Positions 40,180-51,334 of a stretch of DNA of 64,000 nucleotides are shown here, piece by piece. Position numbers and translations under genes: made by a program. Under the pieces are notes generated by a model. It saw nothing but the letters and a program-made list of their open reading frames with translations, ran no database searches and had not been told where the DNA came from. Source of the stretch: Thermacetogenium phaeum DSM 12270 (GTDB taxonomy: Bacteria; Bacillota; DSM-12270; Thermacetogeniales; Thermacetogeniaceae); contig NC_018870.1 of the NCBI RefSeq assembly GCF_000305935.1, positions 2,563,501-2,627,500 on the forward strand, in the 5' to 3' direction. Positions within the stretch are counted from its first letter, which is position 1. Each line of letters opens with the position of its first letter.

Positions 40180-40422
40180 TTATTCAATAACTGCCGCCGA
40201 GGCTGCTCCAACCTTGATGCCGCATGTCTTTCCCAGTTCCTGCATCGATTCTACATAAACTACTTCCACGCCCTTTTCTTCACACAGTCTGATCAAAGGG
40301 GAGGTAACCCTCTCTTCGGCATCTTTGGCGATATAAACGATTCGCGCTTGGCCTCTCTCAACTGCTTTTAGGGTTTGCTTGGTTCCCACCGTTCTCCGGC
40401 GAGCCTGAGCCAGCCTCTGCAT
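40180..40422 (-). CDS. L7Ae/L30e-like ribosome-associated protein
   Basis: 80 aa from ATG 40422 (MQRLAQARRRTVGTKQTLKA); a GTG three codons earlier is possible. The fold signature GTKQTLKAVERGQARIVYIAKDAE and GVEVVYVESMQELGKTCGI matches the YbxF/RplGB group, which binds kink-turn RNA. First gene behind the promoter at 40494-40523, before rpsL, as in Bacillus. Confidence 0.9.
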   Translation of the reverse strand: MQRLAQARRRTVGTKQTLKAVERGQARIVYIAKDAEERVTSPLIRLCEEKGVEVVYVESMQELGKTCGIKVGAASAAVIE

Positions 40423-40493
40423 CCCCCTCACCTCTCCTCGATTTTAACGTACAGAGAGCAGTTGAGATGGTCCCGGGCAAAATCGCAATGATG

Positions 40494-40523
40494 ATTTTAT
40501 CACCCGGACAAGAACCTTGTCAA
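40494..40523 (-). promoter_or_regulatory. Promoter of the str/S10/spc/alpha translation locus
   Basis: Minus strand TTGACA (40523-40518), 18-base spacer, TAAAAT (40499-40494) with a TGA just before the -10 (extended -10). It lies 72 bases upstream of the L7Ae-like gene, after rpoC. The long collinear run down to rpsI may be transcribed largely from here. Confidence 0.7.
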
Positions 40524-40582
40524 CACCTGCCTGAAAATACGTTCGGGTTGACGCCTGCTCCCGTAATTAATTTATCTTTGCC

Positions 40583-40625
40583 CTTGCCGGCGCGGTAACG
40601 TCCAGGAGGTTGCCGCGCCGGCAAG
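40583..40625 (-). terminator. Strong hairpin after rpoC
   Basis: Perfect 13-bp inverted repeat CTTGCCGGCGCGG / CCGCGCCGGCAAG with a 17-base loop, 68 bases past the rpoC stop. No T-run follows on either strand, so it may be a non-canonical terminator or an mRNA 3' stabiliser. Confidence 0.55.
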
Positions 40626-40692
40626 ACAAACCTTCTTTTCATTGGCACCGGCGGCAGTAGAACGGCCTGTCAAAAATTCTACACCGTCTGCC

Positions 40693-43600
40693 TCAGCTGA
40701 TGTGCGGGACCTGCAATTCCCCGCTCCCTTCCTCCAGCACTGCTCCGGACGCCTTTTGGTCCGCTGGAGTGCCAGCTTCTTCTCCCGCTTTTTCGGAATC
40801 TTCCACTTCCTGATTGTATACCTTGATACTGCGGTAGCGGGACATCCCCGTACCCGCCGGGATCAACTTTCCGATGATGACGTTTTCTTTGAGGCCGAGC
40901 AGAGGATCGATCTTCCCCTTGATGGCAGCTTCGGTCAAGACCCTCGTTGTCTCCTGGAAAGAAGCCGCCGAGAGGAAGGAATCCGTTGCCAGAGAGGCCT
41001 TGGTAATTCCCAGGATCACCGGTTTGGCTGTTGCTGGCTTCTTCCCTTCGGCAATAGCTCTGGCGTTTTCGTCTTCCAGTTCAAAGGCATCGATGAGCCC
41101 TCCAGGCAGCAGCTCCGTATCCCCCGGATCCTCAACCTTGACTTTGCGCAGTATCTGCCTGATCATGACCTCAATATGCTTGTCGTTGATATCCACTCCC
41201 TGCATCCGGTAAACGCGCTGCACTTCTCGCAGCAGGTAGTCCTGAACGGCGCGCACACCCTTTACCTGCAGGAGGTCGTGGGGGTTGATGGAGCCTTCGG
41301 TCAGTTCCTGTCCGGCTTCTACATAGTCACCATCTTCCACCCGCAGCCGGGAGCCGAAGGGTATCTGGTAGACATGCCTTTCTCCTTCCTCACCCAGGAG
41401 TTCGACCTCTTTCCTCTCTTTATCTTCCCTGATCTTGACGACGCCGTTGCATTCGGCGATTATGGCCTGCCCCTTGGGTTTGCGCGCCTCGAACAGCTCT
41501 TCAACGCGCGGCAAACCCTGAGTAATATCCTCTCCGGCAACACCACCCGTATGGAAAGTGCGCATGGTAAGCTGGGTCCCCGGTTCGCCGATAGACTGAG
41601 CAGCCATGATGCCCACAGCCTCACCGATGTCCACAGGGTATCCGGTAGCCATATTTCTGCCATAGCACTTCCTGCAGGTTCCGTAGCGAGTCCGGCAGGT
41701 GAGCACGCTGCGGATCTCCACCTTTTTGATCCCGGCCTGGACGATGCGTTCGGCATCATCCTCCGTGATCTCCGCGTCTGCCGGGACGATCACCTCACCG
41801 GTTTCCGGATGGACAATCGGTTTTAAGGCCGTTCTGCCGATGATCCTCTCCTCTAAGGACTCAATGACGTCATCCCCGTCTTTGATGGCTTCGACGATAA
41901 ATCCCTCTGTAGTGCCGCAGTCATCCTCCCGCACGATGACATCCTGAGCAACATCCACCAGCCGTCGGGTCAGGTAACCGGAGTCCGCCGTTCTTAAGGC
42001 AGTGTCCGCAAGCCCTTTCCTGGCTCCGTGCGTCGAGATGAAGTACTCCAGTACCGTCAGCCCCTCCCTGAAGTTGGACTTGATGGGAAGGTCGATAATC
42101 TGACCGGAGGGATCCGCCATTAAGCCGCGCATTCCAGCCAGCTGTCGGATCTGCTGGATATTGCCCCGGGCGCCGGAAATGGCCATCATGTAGATAGGGT
42201 TCATGGGATCGAGGTGCTCCAGCAGGGAATCGGTCACCTCATCAGTGGCCTTCTTCCAGATCCCGGTTACCTTCTCGTAACGCTCATCTTCCGTAATCAG
42301 CCCTCTTCTGTACTGCTGCTCTACCTTTTCAACATCGCTTTCGGCTTTGGCGATGATTTCCTCTTTGTCAGGAGGGATGGTGACATCGGTCACCCCCACG
42401 GTAATCCCCGCCTTCGTGGCGTAGGTAAACCCCAGTTTCTTAATACCGTCGAGGAGCTTTGCTGTTCGCCCGTAACCCAGTTTGCGATAGCACTTATGGA
42501 TGATCTCGGCCAGCTTTTTCTTCCCCACAACTTCATTATAGTACCCCAGTTCAGGCGGGATCACCTGGTTGAAGATCAGCCGGCCCACAGTCGTCTCGAT
42601 GATCTTGCCGTTGTAGCGCACTTTGACGTGGGAATGCAGGTCGAGCTCCTTGCTTTCGTAGGCAAAGATGACTTCATCGGCATCCCGGAAGTATTTTACT
42701 TTACCCTTATCCTGGTCACCTTTTTTGTCAATGGTCAGGTAGTAGCAGCCGAGCACCATGTCCTGAGTGGGAGCAACCACCGGACGCCCATCCTTCGGGT
42801 TGAGGAGATTGTGAGCCGAAAGCATGAGAACACGAGCCTCCGCCTGAGCCTCAGCAGACAGAGGAACATGAACGGCCATCTGGTCACCGTCGAAGTCGGC
42901 GTTATAGCCTGTGCAGACCAAGGGGTGAATCTGAATCGCCCTACCCTCAACCAGTATCGGCTCAAAAGCCTGAATCCCCAGCCTGTGCAGTGTGGGCGCA
43001 CGGTTGAGAAGCACCGGGTGCTCCTTGATAACATCCTCTAAAACGTCCCACACCTCAGGACGCGCCCTTTCCACCATGCGCTTGGCGCTCTTGATGTTGT
43101 GAGCAAAGCCCCTTTCTACCAGGCATTTCATAACGAAAGGCTTAAAGAGCTCCAGCGCCATTTCCTTGGGAAGACCGCACTGATGAAGCTTCAACTCGGG
43201 CCCGACGACAATCACAGAACGCCCGGAGTAGTCCACCCTCTTTCCCAGGAGGTTCTGGCGAAAACGACCGTGTTTGCCCTTCAGCATATCGCTGAGAGAC
43301 TTCAACGGTCTGTTTCCCGGCCCGGTCACCGGGCGGCCGCGCCTTCCGTTATCGATAAGCGCATCGACTGCCTCTTGGAGCATCCGCTTTTCATTCCTGA
43401 CGATGATATCAGGAGCTCCCAGGTCCAGCAGCCTCTTCAGCCTGTTGTTGCGGTTGATTACCCTGCGATAAAGGTCGTTGAGGTCGGAGGTAGCAAACCT
43501 GCCGCCATCCAGCTGCACCATCGGCCGCAGCTCCGGCGGGATCACCGGAATAACCTCAAGGATCATCCACTCCGGCCGGTCACCCGATTTCCGGAAAGCC

Positions 43601-44256
43601 TCCACCACTTCCAGGCGCCGAATCGCCCGAACCTTCCGTTGACCTGTAGACTCCCGGAGTTCCGCCCGCAATTCTTCGGACAGCTCATCCAGATCAATCT
43701 CTTCCAGCAGCTCTTTGATGGCTTCGGCCCCCATCCCCGCACGAAAGCGGTTGCCGTACTGCTCCTTCAGCTCCCGGTACTCGGATTCCGTCAGCAGCTG
43801 TTTTTTCGTCAGGCCCGGAACATCACCAGGATCGAGCACTATATAGGAAACGAAGTAAAGAACCTTTTCCAGAGAGCGGGGGGACATATCCAGAATAAGC
43901 CCCATGCGGCTGGGGATCCCCTTAAAATACCAGATATGGGATACAGGTGCCGCCAGCTCGATATGCCCCAGCCTTTCCCGCCGCACCTTGGAGCGGGTAA
44001 CCTCCACCCCGCAGCGGTCACAGATAACGCCTTTATAACGAACACGCTTATACTTTCCGCAGTGACATTCCCAGTCTTTGGTAGGACCGAAAATTCGCTC
44101 ACAGAAGAGTCCGTCCCGTTCGGGTTTTAGTGTGCGGTAATTGATGGTCTCCGGTTTTTTCACTTCCCCACTAGACCAGGCCCGGATTTGCTCTGGAGAA
44201 GCAAGGCCGATCCGGATACGCTCAAAGATCTGATTGCTGACCTCTACTTCCGGCAA
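40693..44256 (-). CDS. rpoC: RNA polymerase beta' subunit
   Basis: 1187 aa from TTG 44256, eight bases after AAAGGAG ([21 protein letters not shown]). The catalytic [12 protein letters not shown] binds Mg. The N-terminal zinc finger ([20 protein letters not shown]) and C-terminal zinc site ([13 protein letters not shown]) are present, as are the bridge and trigger helices. 38 bases after rpoB. The C-terminus has an acidic, Ala-rich tail. Confidence 0.97.
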   Translation of the reverse strand: MPEVEVSNQIFERIRIGLASPEQIRAWSSGEVKKPETINYRTLKPERDGLFCERIFGPTKDWECHCGKYKRVRYKGVICDRCGVEVTRSKVRRERLGHIELAAPVSHIWYFKGIPSRMGLILDMSPRSLEKVLYFVSYIVLDPGDVPGLTKKQLLTESEYRELKEQYGNRFRAGMGAEAIKELLEEIDLDELSEELRAELRESTGQRKVRAIRRLEVVEAFRKSGDRPEWMILEVIPVIPPELRPMVQLDGGRFATSDLNDLYRRVINRNNRLKRLLDLGAPDIIVRNEKRMLQEAVDALIDNGRRGRPVTGPGNRPLKSLSDMLKGKHGRFRQNLLGKRVDYSGRSVIVVGPELKLHQCGLPKEMALELFKPFVMKCLVERGFAHNIKSAKRMVERARPEVWDVLEDVIKEHPVLLNRAPTLHRLGIQAFEPILVEGRAIQIHPLVCTGYNADFDGDQMAVHVPLSAEAQAEARVLMLSAHNLLNPKDGRPVVAPTQDMVLGCYYLTIDKKGDQDKGKVKYFRDADEVIFAYESKELDLHSHVKVRYNGKIIETTVGRLIFNQVIPPELGYYNEVVGKKKLAEIIHKCYRKLGYGRTAKLLDGIKKLGFTYATKAGITVGVTDVTIPPDKEEIIAKAESDVEKVEQQYRRGLITEDERYEKVTGIWKKATDEVTDSLLEHLDPMNPIYMMAISGARGNIQQIRQLAGMRGLMADPSGQIIDLPIKSNFREGLTVLEYFISTHGARKGLADTALRTADSGYLTRRLVDVAQDVIVREDDCGTTEGFIVEAIKDGDDVIESLEERIIGRTALKPIVHPETGEVIVPADAEITEDDAERIVQAGIKKVEIRSVLTCRTRYGTCRKCYGRNMATGYPVDIGEAVGIMAAQSIGEPGTQLTMRTFHTGGVAGEDITQGLPRVEELFEARKPKGQAIIAECNGVVKIREDKERKEVELLGEEGERHVYQIPFGSRLRVEDGDYVEAGQELTEGSINPHDLLQVKGVRAVQDYLLREVQRVYRMQGVDINDKHIEVMIRQILRKVKVEDPGDTELLPGGLIDAFELEDENARAIAEGKKPATAKPVILGITKASLATDSFLSAASFQETTRVLTEAAIKGKIDPLLGLKENVIIGKLIPAGTGMSRYRSIKVYNQEVEDSEKAGEEAGTPADQKASGAVLEEGSGELQVPHIS

Positions 44257-44294
44257 AGAAAATCGCTCCTTTCTCAATCTCCACGCCGTTAGAA

Positions 44295-47200
44295 CTAATT
44301 ATCTTCCTCGCCGATCGGGAGGTCAAGGGCGGAATTCCTTCCCTTTGCTTCGAGGTGCGCCTTCCTCGATCTCCCGCCTACAATCTCGTCCTCATCTAAC
44401 AGAAGGTCATCTGGATAATCGGATACCTCTTCACCATAGTCGGGTTCTTCATCGATCTCCGCATCCGGCAGCTCTGCCTCTGACTCGGCATCCGATTCCT
44501 CGCTTATTCCCCCTTCAAGGTCATCTTCGGTCTCTTCTTCATCCTCATCTTTCCCCTCAGCTTCATCCAAGGCAGGAGCGGTGGCCTTTTTGACCTTGAC
44601 AGCGCTCCTTTCCCGCCCCAGATCCAGTTCCAGCTCTCTTGCCGTTTCGCCGATATCGTCATCATCGTCCTTTATTTCGATCTCCTCGTTAGTCTCCGAA
44701 AGGACGCGCACATCCAGGCAGAGACTCTGCAGTTCCTTAATCAACACCTTAAACGATTCCGGGACTCCCGGCTCCGGCACATTTTCACCTTTCACTATAG
44801 CCTCATAAGTTTTAACCCTTCCGACAACATCATCGGACTTGACGGTCAGAATCTCCTGCAGGGTATAGGCGGCGCCGTACGCCTCCAGCGCCCAGACCTC
44901 CATCTCGCCGAAGCGCTGCCCGCCGAACTGGGCTTTACCCCCTAATGGCTGCTGGGTCACCAGGGAGTAAGGGCCGGTCGAACGGGCGTGGATCTTGTCG
45001 TCTACCAGGTGCGCCAGCTTGAGCATATAGATATAACCCACAGTTATCTCACTATCATACGGCTCGCCTGTTCGTCCGTCATAAAGTACGGTTTTGCCGT
45101 CCCTGGGGAGCCCTGCCCGCTCCAGGGTATCCATAATATCATCTTCCACCGCTCCATCGTATACCGGAGATGCGGTGTAGATCCCCAGCTCCTGAGCCGC
45201 CCGGCCCAGGTGGCACTCGAGGATCTGGCCGATGTTCATACGGGAGGGAACTCCCAGCGGATTCAGAACGATCTCTACCGGCGTTCCGTCGGGCAGGAAG
45301 GGCATATCCTCTTCGGGGAGGATCCGCGAAATAACCCCCTTATTGCCGTGCCTTCCCGCCATTTTATCACCTACGGAAATCTTCCTTTTTTGGGCGACAT
45401 AGACGCGCACCAGCTTGTTGACTCCGGGAGGGAGTTCATCCCCATTCTCACGGGAGAAGACCTTCACATCAACCACCCGCCCGGACTCGCCGTGCGGTAC
45501 CCGCAGAGAGGTATCCCTCACCTCCCGCGCCTTCTCGCCGAAGATGGCGCGCAAGAGACGCTCCTCCGCCGTCAGTTCGGTTTCCCCTTTAGGGGTCACC
45601 TTTCCCACCAGAATATCCCCAGGTCGAACCTCGGCTCCAACACGGATGACCCCTCTTTCATCAAGGTCTTTCAAAACATCTTCCCCTACATTGGGGATGT
45701 CCCGGGTGATTTCCTCCGGCCCCAGCTTGGTATCCCGGGCATCGCACTCGTATTCCTCTATATGAATGGAAGTAAAAAGGTCTTCTTTAACGAGCTTCTC
45801 GCTGATGAGAATGGCATCCTCAAAGTTGTAGCCCTCCCACGGCATGTAGGCCACCAGGACGTTTCTCCCCAAAGCCAGCTCCCCTCCGGCGGTGCAGGGG
45901 CCGTCGGCAATCACCTCACCGCGCTCAACGCGCTGGCCTTTCTTGACGATGGGCTTTTGATTAATGCAGGTACCCTGGTTGGAGCGGGCAAACTTTGCCA
46001 GTCGGTAAGTCTTCTTCTTGCCGGAGTCACCTTTAATAACGATCTCGTCTGCGGTGACCCTCTCGACAACGCCTCCCTCTTCACTGGTGACCACAACGCC
46101 TGAATCATGAGCAACTCTGTACTCGATGCCGGTACCCACCAAGGGCGCTTCGGTACGCAAGAGCGGCACCGCTTGGCGCTGCATGTTGGCGCCCATCAAG
46201 GCCCTGTTGGCGTCATCGTTCTCCAGAAAAGGTATCAGGGCGGCGGCAACGCTGACCACCTGTTTGGGGGAAACGTCCATGTAATCCACCTCTGAGGTGG
46301 GCACAACCAGAATCTCCTTGCCGCGCCGGGCATCAACACGCGGTGTAGTGAAGCGCCCCTCCTCATCGAGAGGAGCGTTCGCCTGAGCAATAATATATTC
46401 TTCTTCCTCGTCAGCAGTCAGATAATGTATCTCATTGGTGACGATCCCCTTCTCCTTATCCACCTTTCGATAAGGGGTCTCGATAAATCCGTATTTGTTA
46501 ACCCGGGCATAAGTGCTCAAAGAACCGATCAAACCGATGTTGGGGCCCTCCGGCGTCTCGATCGGGCACATTCTGCCGTAGTGGGAATGATGCACATCCC
46601 GTACTTCAAAACCCGCCCGCTCCCTGCTTAATCCTCCCGGGCCGAGAGCGCTCAAGCGGCGCTTATGGGTCAGCTCTGCCAGCGGGTTGGTCTGGTCCAT
46701 AAACTGAGAAAGCTGGCTGCTGCCAAAAAACTCCTTAATGGCCGCCACAACCGGACGGATGTTAATAAGGGCCTGCGGCGTGATGGTATCCATATCCTGG
46801 ATCGTCATGCGTTCCCTGACAACCCGTTCCATGCGCGCCAACCCGATCCGAAACTGATTCTGCAAAAGCTCACCGACAGAGCGCAGCCGCCTGTTCCCTA
46901 AGTGATCGATGTCGTCAGCAGTTCCCTCACCCCTTATCAGCTTAAGAAAATAGTCGATAATTGCCAGGACGTCCTCGGGTGTTAAGCATCTGCTGTTGTG
47001 AGCTTCGGGATCCAGTTTCAGCTTCTTGTTGAGCTTATAGCGACCCACCTGACCAAGGTCATAGCGGTGAGGGTCAAAAAAGAGTCCCTCCAGCAGCGCC
47101 CGGGCGCTTTCAATGGTAGGCGGTTCACCGGGGCGCAGCCGCTTATAGATCTCTACGAGGGCATCTTCCCGGTTTTGGGTAGTGTCCCGCTCAAGAGTGT

Positions 47201-47855
47201 TTCTTAAGAATTCGTCATCGCCGAAATAATTCAAAATATCTTCATTAGAGGAATACCCCAAAGCGCGGATGAGGATGGTTACCGGAAGCTTGCGCGTTCT
47301 GTCTATGCGCACATAGATGCAATCGTGGATATCTGTTTCCAACTCCAGCCAGGCACCCCTATTAGGGATGACGGTTGCCCCATAGGTTCTTTTCCCGGAG
47401 GCGTCTCCGGAAACATGATAATAAACACCGGGAGAGCGTACGAGCTGGCTGACAATCACCCGTTCCGCCCCGTTGATAATAAAGGTCCCCTTCTCTGTCA
47501 TGAGGGGAAAATCACCCATGAACACATCTTGTTCCTTGATTTCCCCCGTCTCCTTGTTCGTCAGGCGCACTTTGACCCGCAGCGGAGCGGCATAAGTGAC
47601 ATCCCTCTCCTTACACTCCTCAACACTGTACTTGGGCTCACCTAAAGAGTAATCAATAAATTCCAGGCTCAAATTGCCTGTGAAGTCCTGTATCGGAGAG
47701 ACGTCACGAAAAGTTTCTCTCAAGCCCTCCTTCAAGAACCACTCGTAAGACTGCTGCTGAATCTCAATCAAGTTGGGCATTTCCAGAACTTCAGAAATTC
47801 GCCCGTAACTCCAGCGAACCTTCCGTCCCACCTGAATCGGTTTTGGATAAGCCAT
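44295..47855 (-). CDS. rpoB: RNA polymerase beta subunit with acidic C-terminal tail
   Basis: 1186 aa. The Rif region ([30 protein letters not shown]) is wild-type-like, and [15 protein letters not shown] and [19 protein letters not shown] are the catalytic regions. After the normal end near [14 protein letters not shown], roughly 100 further residues follow, very rich in D and E and ending [10 protein letters not shown]. Such tails occur in some Clostridia; their role is unclear. Normally preceded by rplL, but here by about 9 kb of accessory genes and its own promoter. Confidence 0.97.
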   Translation of the reverse strand: MAYPKPIQVGRKVRWSYGRISEVLEMPNLIEIQQQSYEWFLKEGLRETFRDVSPIQDFTGNLSLEFIDYSLGEPKYSVEECKERDVTYAAPLRVKVRLTNKETGEIKEQDVFMGDFPLMTEKGTFIINGAERVIVSQLVRSPGVYYHVSGDASGKRTYGATVIPNRGAWLELETDIHDCIYVRIDRTRKLPVTILIRALGYSSNEDILNYFGDDEFLRNTLERDTTQNREDALVEIYKRLRPGEPPTIESARALLEGLFFDPHRYDLGQVGRYKLNKKLKLDPEAHNSRCLTPEDVLAIIDYFLKLIRGEGTADDIDHLGNRRLRSVGELLQNQFRIGLARMERVVRERMTIQDMDTITPQALINIRPVVAAIKEFFGSSQLSQFMDQTNPLAELTHKRRLSALGPGGLSRERAGFEVRDVHHSHYGRMCPIETPEGPNIGLIGSLSTYARVNKYGFIETPYRKVDKEKGIVTNEIHYLTADEEEEYIIAQANAPLDEEGRFTTPRVDARRGKEILVVPTSEVDYMDVSPKQVVSVAAALIPFLENDDANRALMGANMQRQAVPLLRTEAPLVGTGIEYRVAHDSGVVVTSEEGGVVERVTADEIVIKGDSGKKKTYRLAKFARSNQGTCINQKPIVKKGQRVERGEVIADGPCTAGGELALGRNVLVAYMPWEGYNFEDAILISEKLVKEDLFTSIHIEEYECDARDTKLGPEEITRDIPNVGEDVLKDLDERGVIRVGAEVRPGDILVGKVTPKGETELTAEERLLRAIFGEKAREVRDTSLRVPHGESGRVVDVKVFSRENGDELPPGVNKLVRVYVAQKRKISVGDKMAGRHGNKGVISRILPEEDMPFLPDGTPVEIVLNPLGVPSRMNIGQILECHLGRAAQELGIYTASPVYDGAVEDDIMDTLERAGLPRDGKTVLYDGRTGEPYDSEITVGYIYMLKLAHLVDDKIHARSTGPYSLVTQQPLGGKAQFGGQRFGEMEVWALEAYGAAYTLQEILTVKSDDVVGRVKTYEAIVKGENVPEPGVPESFKVLIKELQSLCLDVRVLSETNEEIEIKDDDDDIGETARELELDLGRERSAVKVKKATAPALDEAEGKDEDEEETEDDLEGGISEESDAESEAELPDAEIDEEPDYGEEVSDYPDDLLLDEDEIVGGRSRKAHLEAKGRNSALDLPIGEEDN

Positions 47856-48008
47856 CCGCCATCCCTCACCTTAAAAGAAAGTTAAAACCGATTTCTTCAC
47901 AAAAACGGACTTATTGGTTGCGATAACTACATTATACCCTTCCTACCTGCATTTCAAACCTCAACCACTGCTACAACAAGTCAACATCTTCCCAATAGAC
48001 ATTCTAAA

Positions 48009-48037
48009 ATAATAGCACATTATCTACAAGGTGTCAA
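48009..48037 (-). promoter_or_regulatory. rpoB: rpoBC promoter
   Basis: Minus strand TTGACA (48037-48032), 17-base spacer, TATTAT (48014-48009), with TGC before the -10 (extended -10): near consensus. It begins 12 bases inside from the end of the IS4-type element. A second -10 (TATAAT, 47936-47931) lies nearer rpoB with a weaker -35. The leader of 80-150 bases holds no gene. Confidence 0.75.
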
Positions 48038-48068
48038 CGTACCGCGATCCTGAGTCATCCCCACTTTT

Positions 48069-49179
48069 TCAGCCCGTCCCGCCTAAGAGATCCGCCACGT
48101 GCCTGAAAACTAAGGACTTTAAAGAGGGTAGCTTCCGCCAAAACTTTTGTTTCCAGGAACAGAAGATATAAAAGCCTACCCGGAAAGAAGCAAGGGTGCG
48201 TTTCTTTTCGGTGTTCGCCATAAGCCTCCGGTGAAGCCCTCCTTTTTCGGCCCAAAGGCCGATTACTGTGAGAAGAAAATAGGCATAGGCCATAACGAGA
48301 AGAAGACGGTTGTAACGCCCCGCAGACGAGAGTACAAGCCCCCGCAGCTTAAAGCTGTTACGCTCATTCTTAAGGTCTTTAAAGAATTCTTCCACTTCCA
48401 TCCGCAAGCCATACCAGGCAATGATCCTGGAGAGCGGTTCGTCTTTTACATTCGTTGCCAGAAGCCAGGGCTCTTTTTGCTTTGCATCAAGGCAAACAAC
48501 AATTCGCACCGGCCAGCGTTCTGTTTTGTGGTAACTAACTACCCCCAGGTCTGTTTTTGTGCCCCGAGGAAGCTTCAAGGTACCCAGTGTTCCCTTGAAG
48601 CTTTCAGATTCCACCCATACCTTCGTCTGGGTCTGACCACGAACTTAAACTTAAGTTTCCCCAGGTGCTGTAAGAACGTCACCCTGGCAAAGCCCCGGTT
48701 GGCAAGGATTACCACCCTGTACCGCCCCGGGGGGAGGATTTCCCTTAAAGCAGATACGAAATTGTCTCTATCCTGTTCTGGTTTAGGGTAAGTTTCGCTT
48801 ATGTCGCACAACAGTCCAGTAAATCGGAAGTGCCCTTCCTTTGGCAATGATTCCTGCAGCAAGAACCTGGTGCTTGCCATCGTGGAGGTCGGTCCAGTCT
48901 ATCGCTACCAGAACAAGCTTCCTCGGCCCGATTATCGTTCGCACCAGCGCTCTTGCAAGCTTTTTTTGTGGGAATGCGATTGTTTCCTAAGAACCGGTCT
49001 ACCCTTTTGATCCTGTGCTTTTCTGCTGTTCTCGCAGGCAGTGCCCTGCCTAAAGAGGCAACACCGAGACGCCAGGTGCACATCAGGGCAAAGACTAAAA
49101 CGGCCAGGGTTTTGATTTGGGTCTTGTGAATTCCTTGGAGCCATGTTATAAAGAATTTGACAAAACTCGATAACTTCAT
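48069..49179 (-). pseudogene. IS4-family transposase, two frameshifts
   Basis: Three frames together make one DDE transposase. Frame 1 (from ATG 49179, MKLSSFVKFFITWLQ) is conserved to IPTKK. At a run of seven A (48967-48961, minus strand) it must shift +1 to continue ARALVRTIIGPRKLVLVAIDWTD, which holds the first catalytic Asp. Near 48619-48625 a -1 shift is needed to reach VESESFKGTLGTLK. The last part has WYGLRMEVEEFFKDLK, the Y-R-E-K signature of IS4 with the catalytic Glu. Probably inactive unless both sites are read by slippage or are assembly errors. Confidence 0.85.
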
Positions 49180-49184
49180 ATTGT

Positions 49185-49237
49185 GGATCCCCCCTTAGCT
49201 GGAAATGCTGTTTACAGCTAAATTCGCGGGGGGATCC
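49185..49237. repeat. Long hairpin at the head of the IS4-type transposase
   Basis: GGATCCCCCC (49185-49194) pairs with GGGGGGATCC (49228-49237), and inside it TTAGCTG pairs with CAGCTAA; loop of 13 bases. It starts six bases upstream of the transposase ATG, where it could occlude translation initiation from read-through transcripts. Confidence 0.75.
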
Positions 49238-49304
49238 TTATTTTCCTGCTTTTTTCTCTTGTTTTCTTCTTTTTGCTCCTGTTAAAAACTGGGGATCACT
49301 CAGG

Positions 49305-49875
49305 CGTTTTCTTTCCTTTTGTCACCGGACTGTGATATTGTCACCCTGTAAGCAGACTGAGAAAATGTCAATATGAGGGGAGAAATCTTTTTGAGTGCTT
49401 AAGAGTTCCGCAGGTTTAATAGTTCATGCTCCTCTGCAGTATCGGCGGTCGATTGTCCCAAGAGGATTGTCCGCCAAATTGGGGAGGCACACCCCGCTCA
49501 AGCAGAACCCGTCCACGCAAAAAACATCCTCTATCTCGCTTAGAGCAAGGTGATTGACGTAGTTCTCCTGGCTTGGGTTGATGAGATCAGCCTTGTCTGA
49601 CAAGGCCACCTGACCCGGATGATATTGAGCTTATTTATCAAGATTCACCGAAGTATATTAAACATAATAACACGAAATACCCGCCCGTCAAGGCCGTCAT
49701 TTTTTATGCTCACTCCCATACCTTCGTCAGAAGGAAAACAAAAGAGGTGACCGGGTGCGTTCCAATCGCCTCGAAACTCCCTTCTATTCGCATACGCAAA
49801 AAATTGATTCAGGGCGTCAAAAAAAATAACACCCACTTGAAGCCGCCTCATATGCCTAGTGAACGGGCTGAGGCA
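49305..49875. other. Gene-free stretch between IS4-type element and PII gene
   Basis: 571 bases. Only short frames without recognisable homology. A perfect 8-bp inverted repeat GCCTTGTC-T-GACAAGGC is at 49591-49607 without a T-run. It may be decayed DNA from the insertion. Confidence 0.4.
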
Positions 49876-50610
49876 CTACTGTTGCTGTTCAGTGAGCATC
49901 CCTCTCACCATCCGGTTCAGTGGATGATTGATACCCACAACTTTTTCAACTTCTAAAACAAAGGCGATCCCCTTCCCGGGTTTGTTCAATTTGACTTCGT
50001 TCGTTATGGCTTCCAAGACCTCAGCGCTTTTTTGACGGTCGATGAGGGTGAGGACGATTTCTTTCTCGGGTTCTATAGTAATACCGAACAATTTGGCATG
50101 CTCATGAATTCCCGTCCCCCGGCCGAACATTATCGTTCCGCCTTCAGCACCGGCCTTGCGGGAAGCATCAACCACATTTTCCGCTTCTCCCTTATTGACG
50201 ATGGTTACGATTAAATCGTACAAAACTTTACTCTCACCAGGCATGTTATTCCCTCCCCAACCCCCGTTGGATGTATCTAAAGAGAGTTCCCGGTGACAAA
50301 TCCCGGCTACCTTGTTGACATCGATGATAAATGCTATTCCTCGGCCCGGTTTATCCAATTTGGCGGTAGTAACGACCGCCTGCAAGATATTTTCTACTCT
50401 TTCTTCTCTTGTTAACGTCAGAATTATTTCTTTTTCCGACTCCAGGGGGATTCCTAAAACCTTAGTTATTCTGCGGCCCACAGTGCCTTTTCCTAGAATG
50501 GTAGTCCCCCCTTCGGCCCCGGCCTCTTTGGAGGCCTTGACCACTTTTCTGGCCGTACCGTAGTTGACAACTGTTACCAACAACTTGTATCTAGATATCA
50601 TCTCGCTCAC
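49876..50610 (-). CDS. Tandem (double-domain) PII-like signalling protein
   Basis: 244 aa made of two PII-type repeats: residues about 6-108 and 128-232, each with GAEGGT, KEI(I/V)LTL and KPG(R/K)GIAF at matching spacing. Canonical GlnB/GlnK are single-domain trimers of about 112 aa; the Tyr of the uridylylation T-loop is not evident. GTG start seven bases after AAAGGAG; overlaps the end of the upstream DUF1538 gene by 20 bases, so it belongs to that operon. By analogy with GlnK-AmtB, it probably gates the DUF1538 membrane proteins in response to a nucleotide or metabolite. No glnA or amtB is in the window. Confidence 0.8.
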   Translation of the reverse strand: MSEMISRYKLLVTVVNYGTARKVVKASKEAGAEGGTTILGKGTVGRRITKVLGIPLESEKEIILTLTREERVENILQAVVTTAKLDKPGRGIAFIIDVNKVAGICHRELSLDTSNGGWGGNNMPGESKVLYDLIVTIVNKGEAENVVDASRKAGAEGGTIMFGRGTGIHEHAKLFGITIEPEKEIVLTLIDRQKSAEVLEAITNEVKLNKPGKGIAFVLEVEKVVGINHPLNRMVRGMLTEQQQ

Positions 50611-51334
50611 TCTGTTTCTCCTTTCTGCTATAAAGCAGCCCTAACAATAAAACCGCCAGAATAGGAGCAAGCGCAACAAGGGCCACCATCCCAAACCCTT
50701 CGATTAAAGGATTCCGGCCCGCTATGGAGGAGGCAACCCCTAAGGACATGGTTAAGATAAAAGTCACGACCATGGGACCGGTTGCTACTCCTCCGGAATC
50801 GAAAGCGATGGCCACAAAGGTAGGCGTCGAGTAGTATGCCATAATCAAAACGATCAAATAGCCCGGAATTACCAGGTACCATAAAGAAAAACCGAAGAGA
50901 ATTCTCGCCATCGATAAGGCAACCGAGACGGCAACCCCTAAAGATAGCGTATAGAGCATCACCTGCTGGGGGATATACCCCCCTGATGCCTTTTCCACCT
51001 CATAATTTAACACGCGCACTGCAGGTTCAGCAAATGCAGAAGCAAAACCCAGAACAAAACCTATCGGAATCAACACCCAGTTATAATCTAAACTAGCCAG
51101 GGTGTTTCCTATCAATTCCCCAACGGGCAAAAAGCCGATATAAACACCCTGCAAGAAAAGAGACAATCCTAAAAAGGTTAAAGCCAAACCCTTCAGCGTG
51201 TTAAAAAATCTCTGCTTGGGCAGTTTTAGCAGCCAAACTTGCAAGAACATAAATAAGATCGTGAGGGGGGCAAGGGCAATAGCCACTTCTATCAGAACAT
51301 GGCCAAACCCCGTGAAAACAGCGATATCCTTCAA
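50591..51334 (-). CDS. DUF1538 integral membrane protein (second of pair)
   Basis: 247 aa with about seven hydrophobic segments. It carries the same landmarks as the neighbouring gene: FGFxSxxAEPAVRVLN-type motif (about 84-100) and IAFDSGGVATGPMVVTFIL (about 172-190). TTG start overlapping the previous gene's TGA (TTGA). The last residues (SRKEKQSERDDI) are a charged cytoplasmic tail. In other genomes the DUF1538 domain occurs duplicated in one chain; here the two halves are separate proteins, probably a heterodimer. Transport of an unidentified solute is inferred from the membrane character and PII partner. Confidence 0.8.
   Translation of the reverse strand: MKDIAVFTGFGHVLIEVAIALAPLTILFMFLQVWLLKLPKQRFFNTLKGLALTFLGLSLFLQGVYIGFLPVGELIGNTLASLDYNWVLIPIGFVLGFASAFAEPAVRVLNYEVEKASGGYIPQQVMLYTLSLGVAVSVALSMARILFGFSLWYLVIPGYLIVLIMAYYSTPTFVAIAFDSGGVATGPMVVTFILTMSLGVASSIAGRNPLIEGFGMVALVALAPILAVLLLGLLYSRKEKQSERDDI

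Larger units (their letters stand above)
48049..49304 (-). mobile_element. IS4-family insertion sequence (about 1256 bp)
   Basis: Terminal inverted repeats CCTGAGTCATCCCCAC-TTTTTCAG (48049-48072) and CCTGAGTGATCCCCAG-TTTTTAAC (49304-49281, minus strand) match at 20 of 24 positions. They enclose a disrupted transposase. I find no target duplication next to the ends, so the insertion is old or rearranged. Confidence 0.85.

Noticed and set aside
48000..49320. Target-site duplication of the IS4-type element
   Set aside because: Bases flanking the two inverted repeats (CGCGAT and CGTTTT) do not match.
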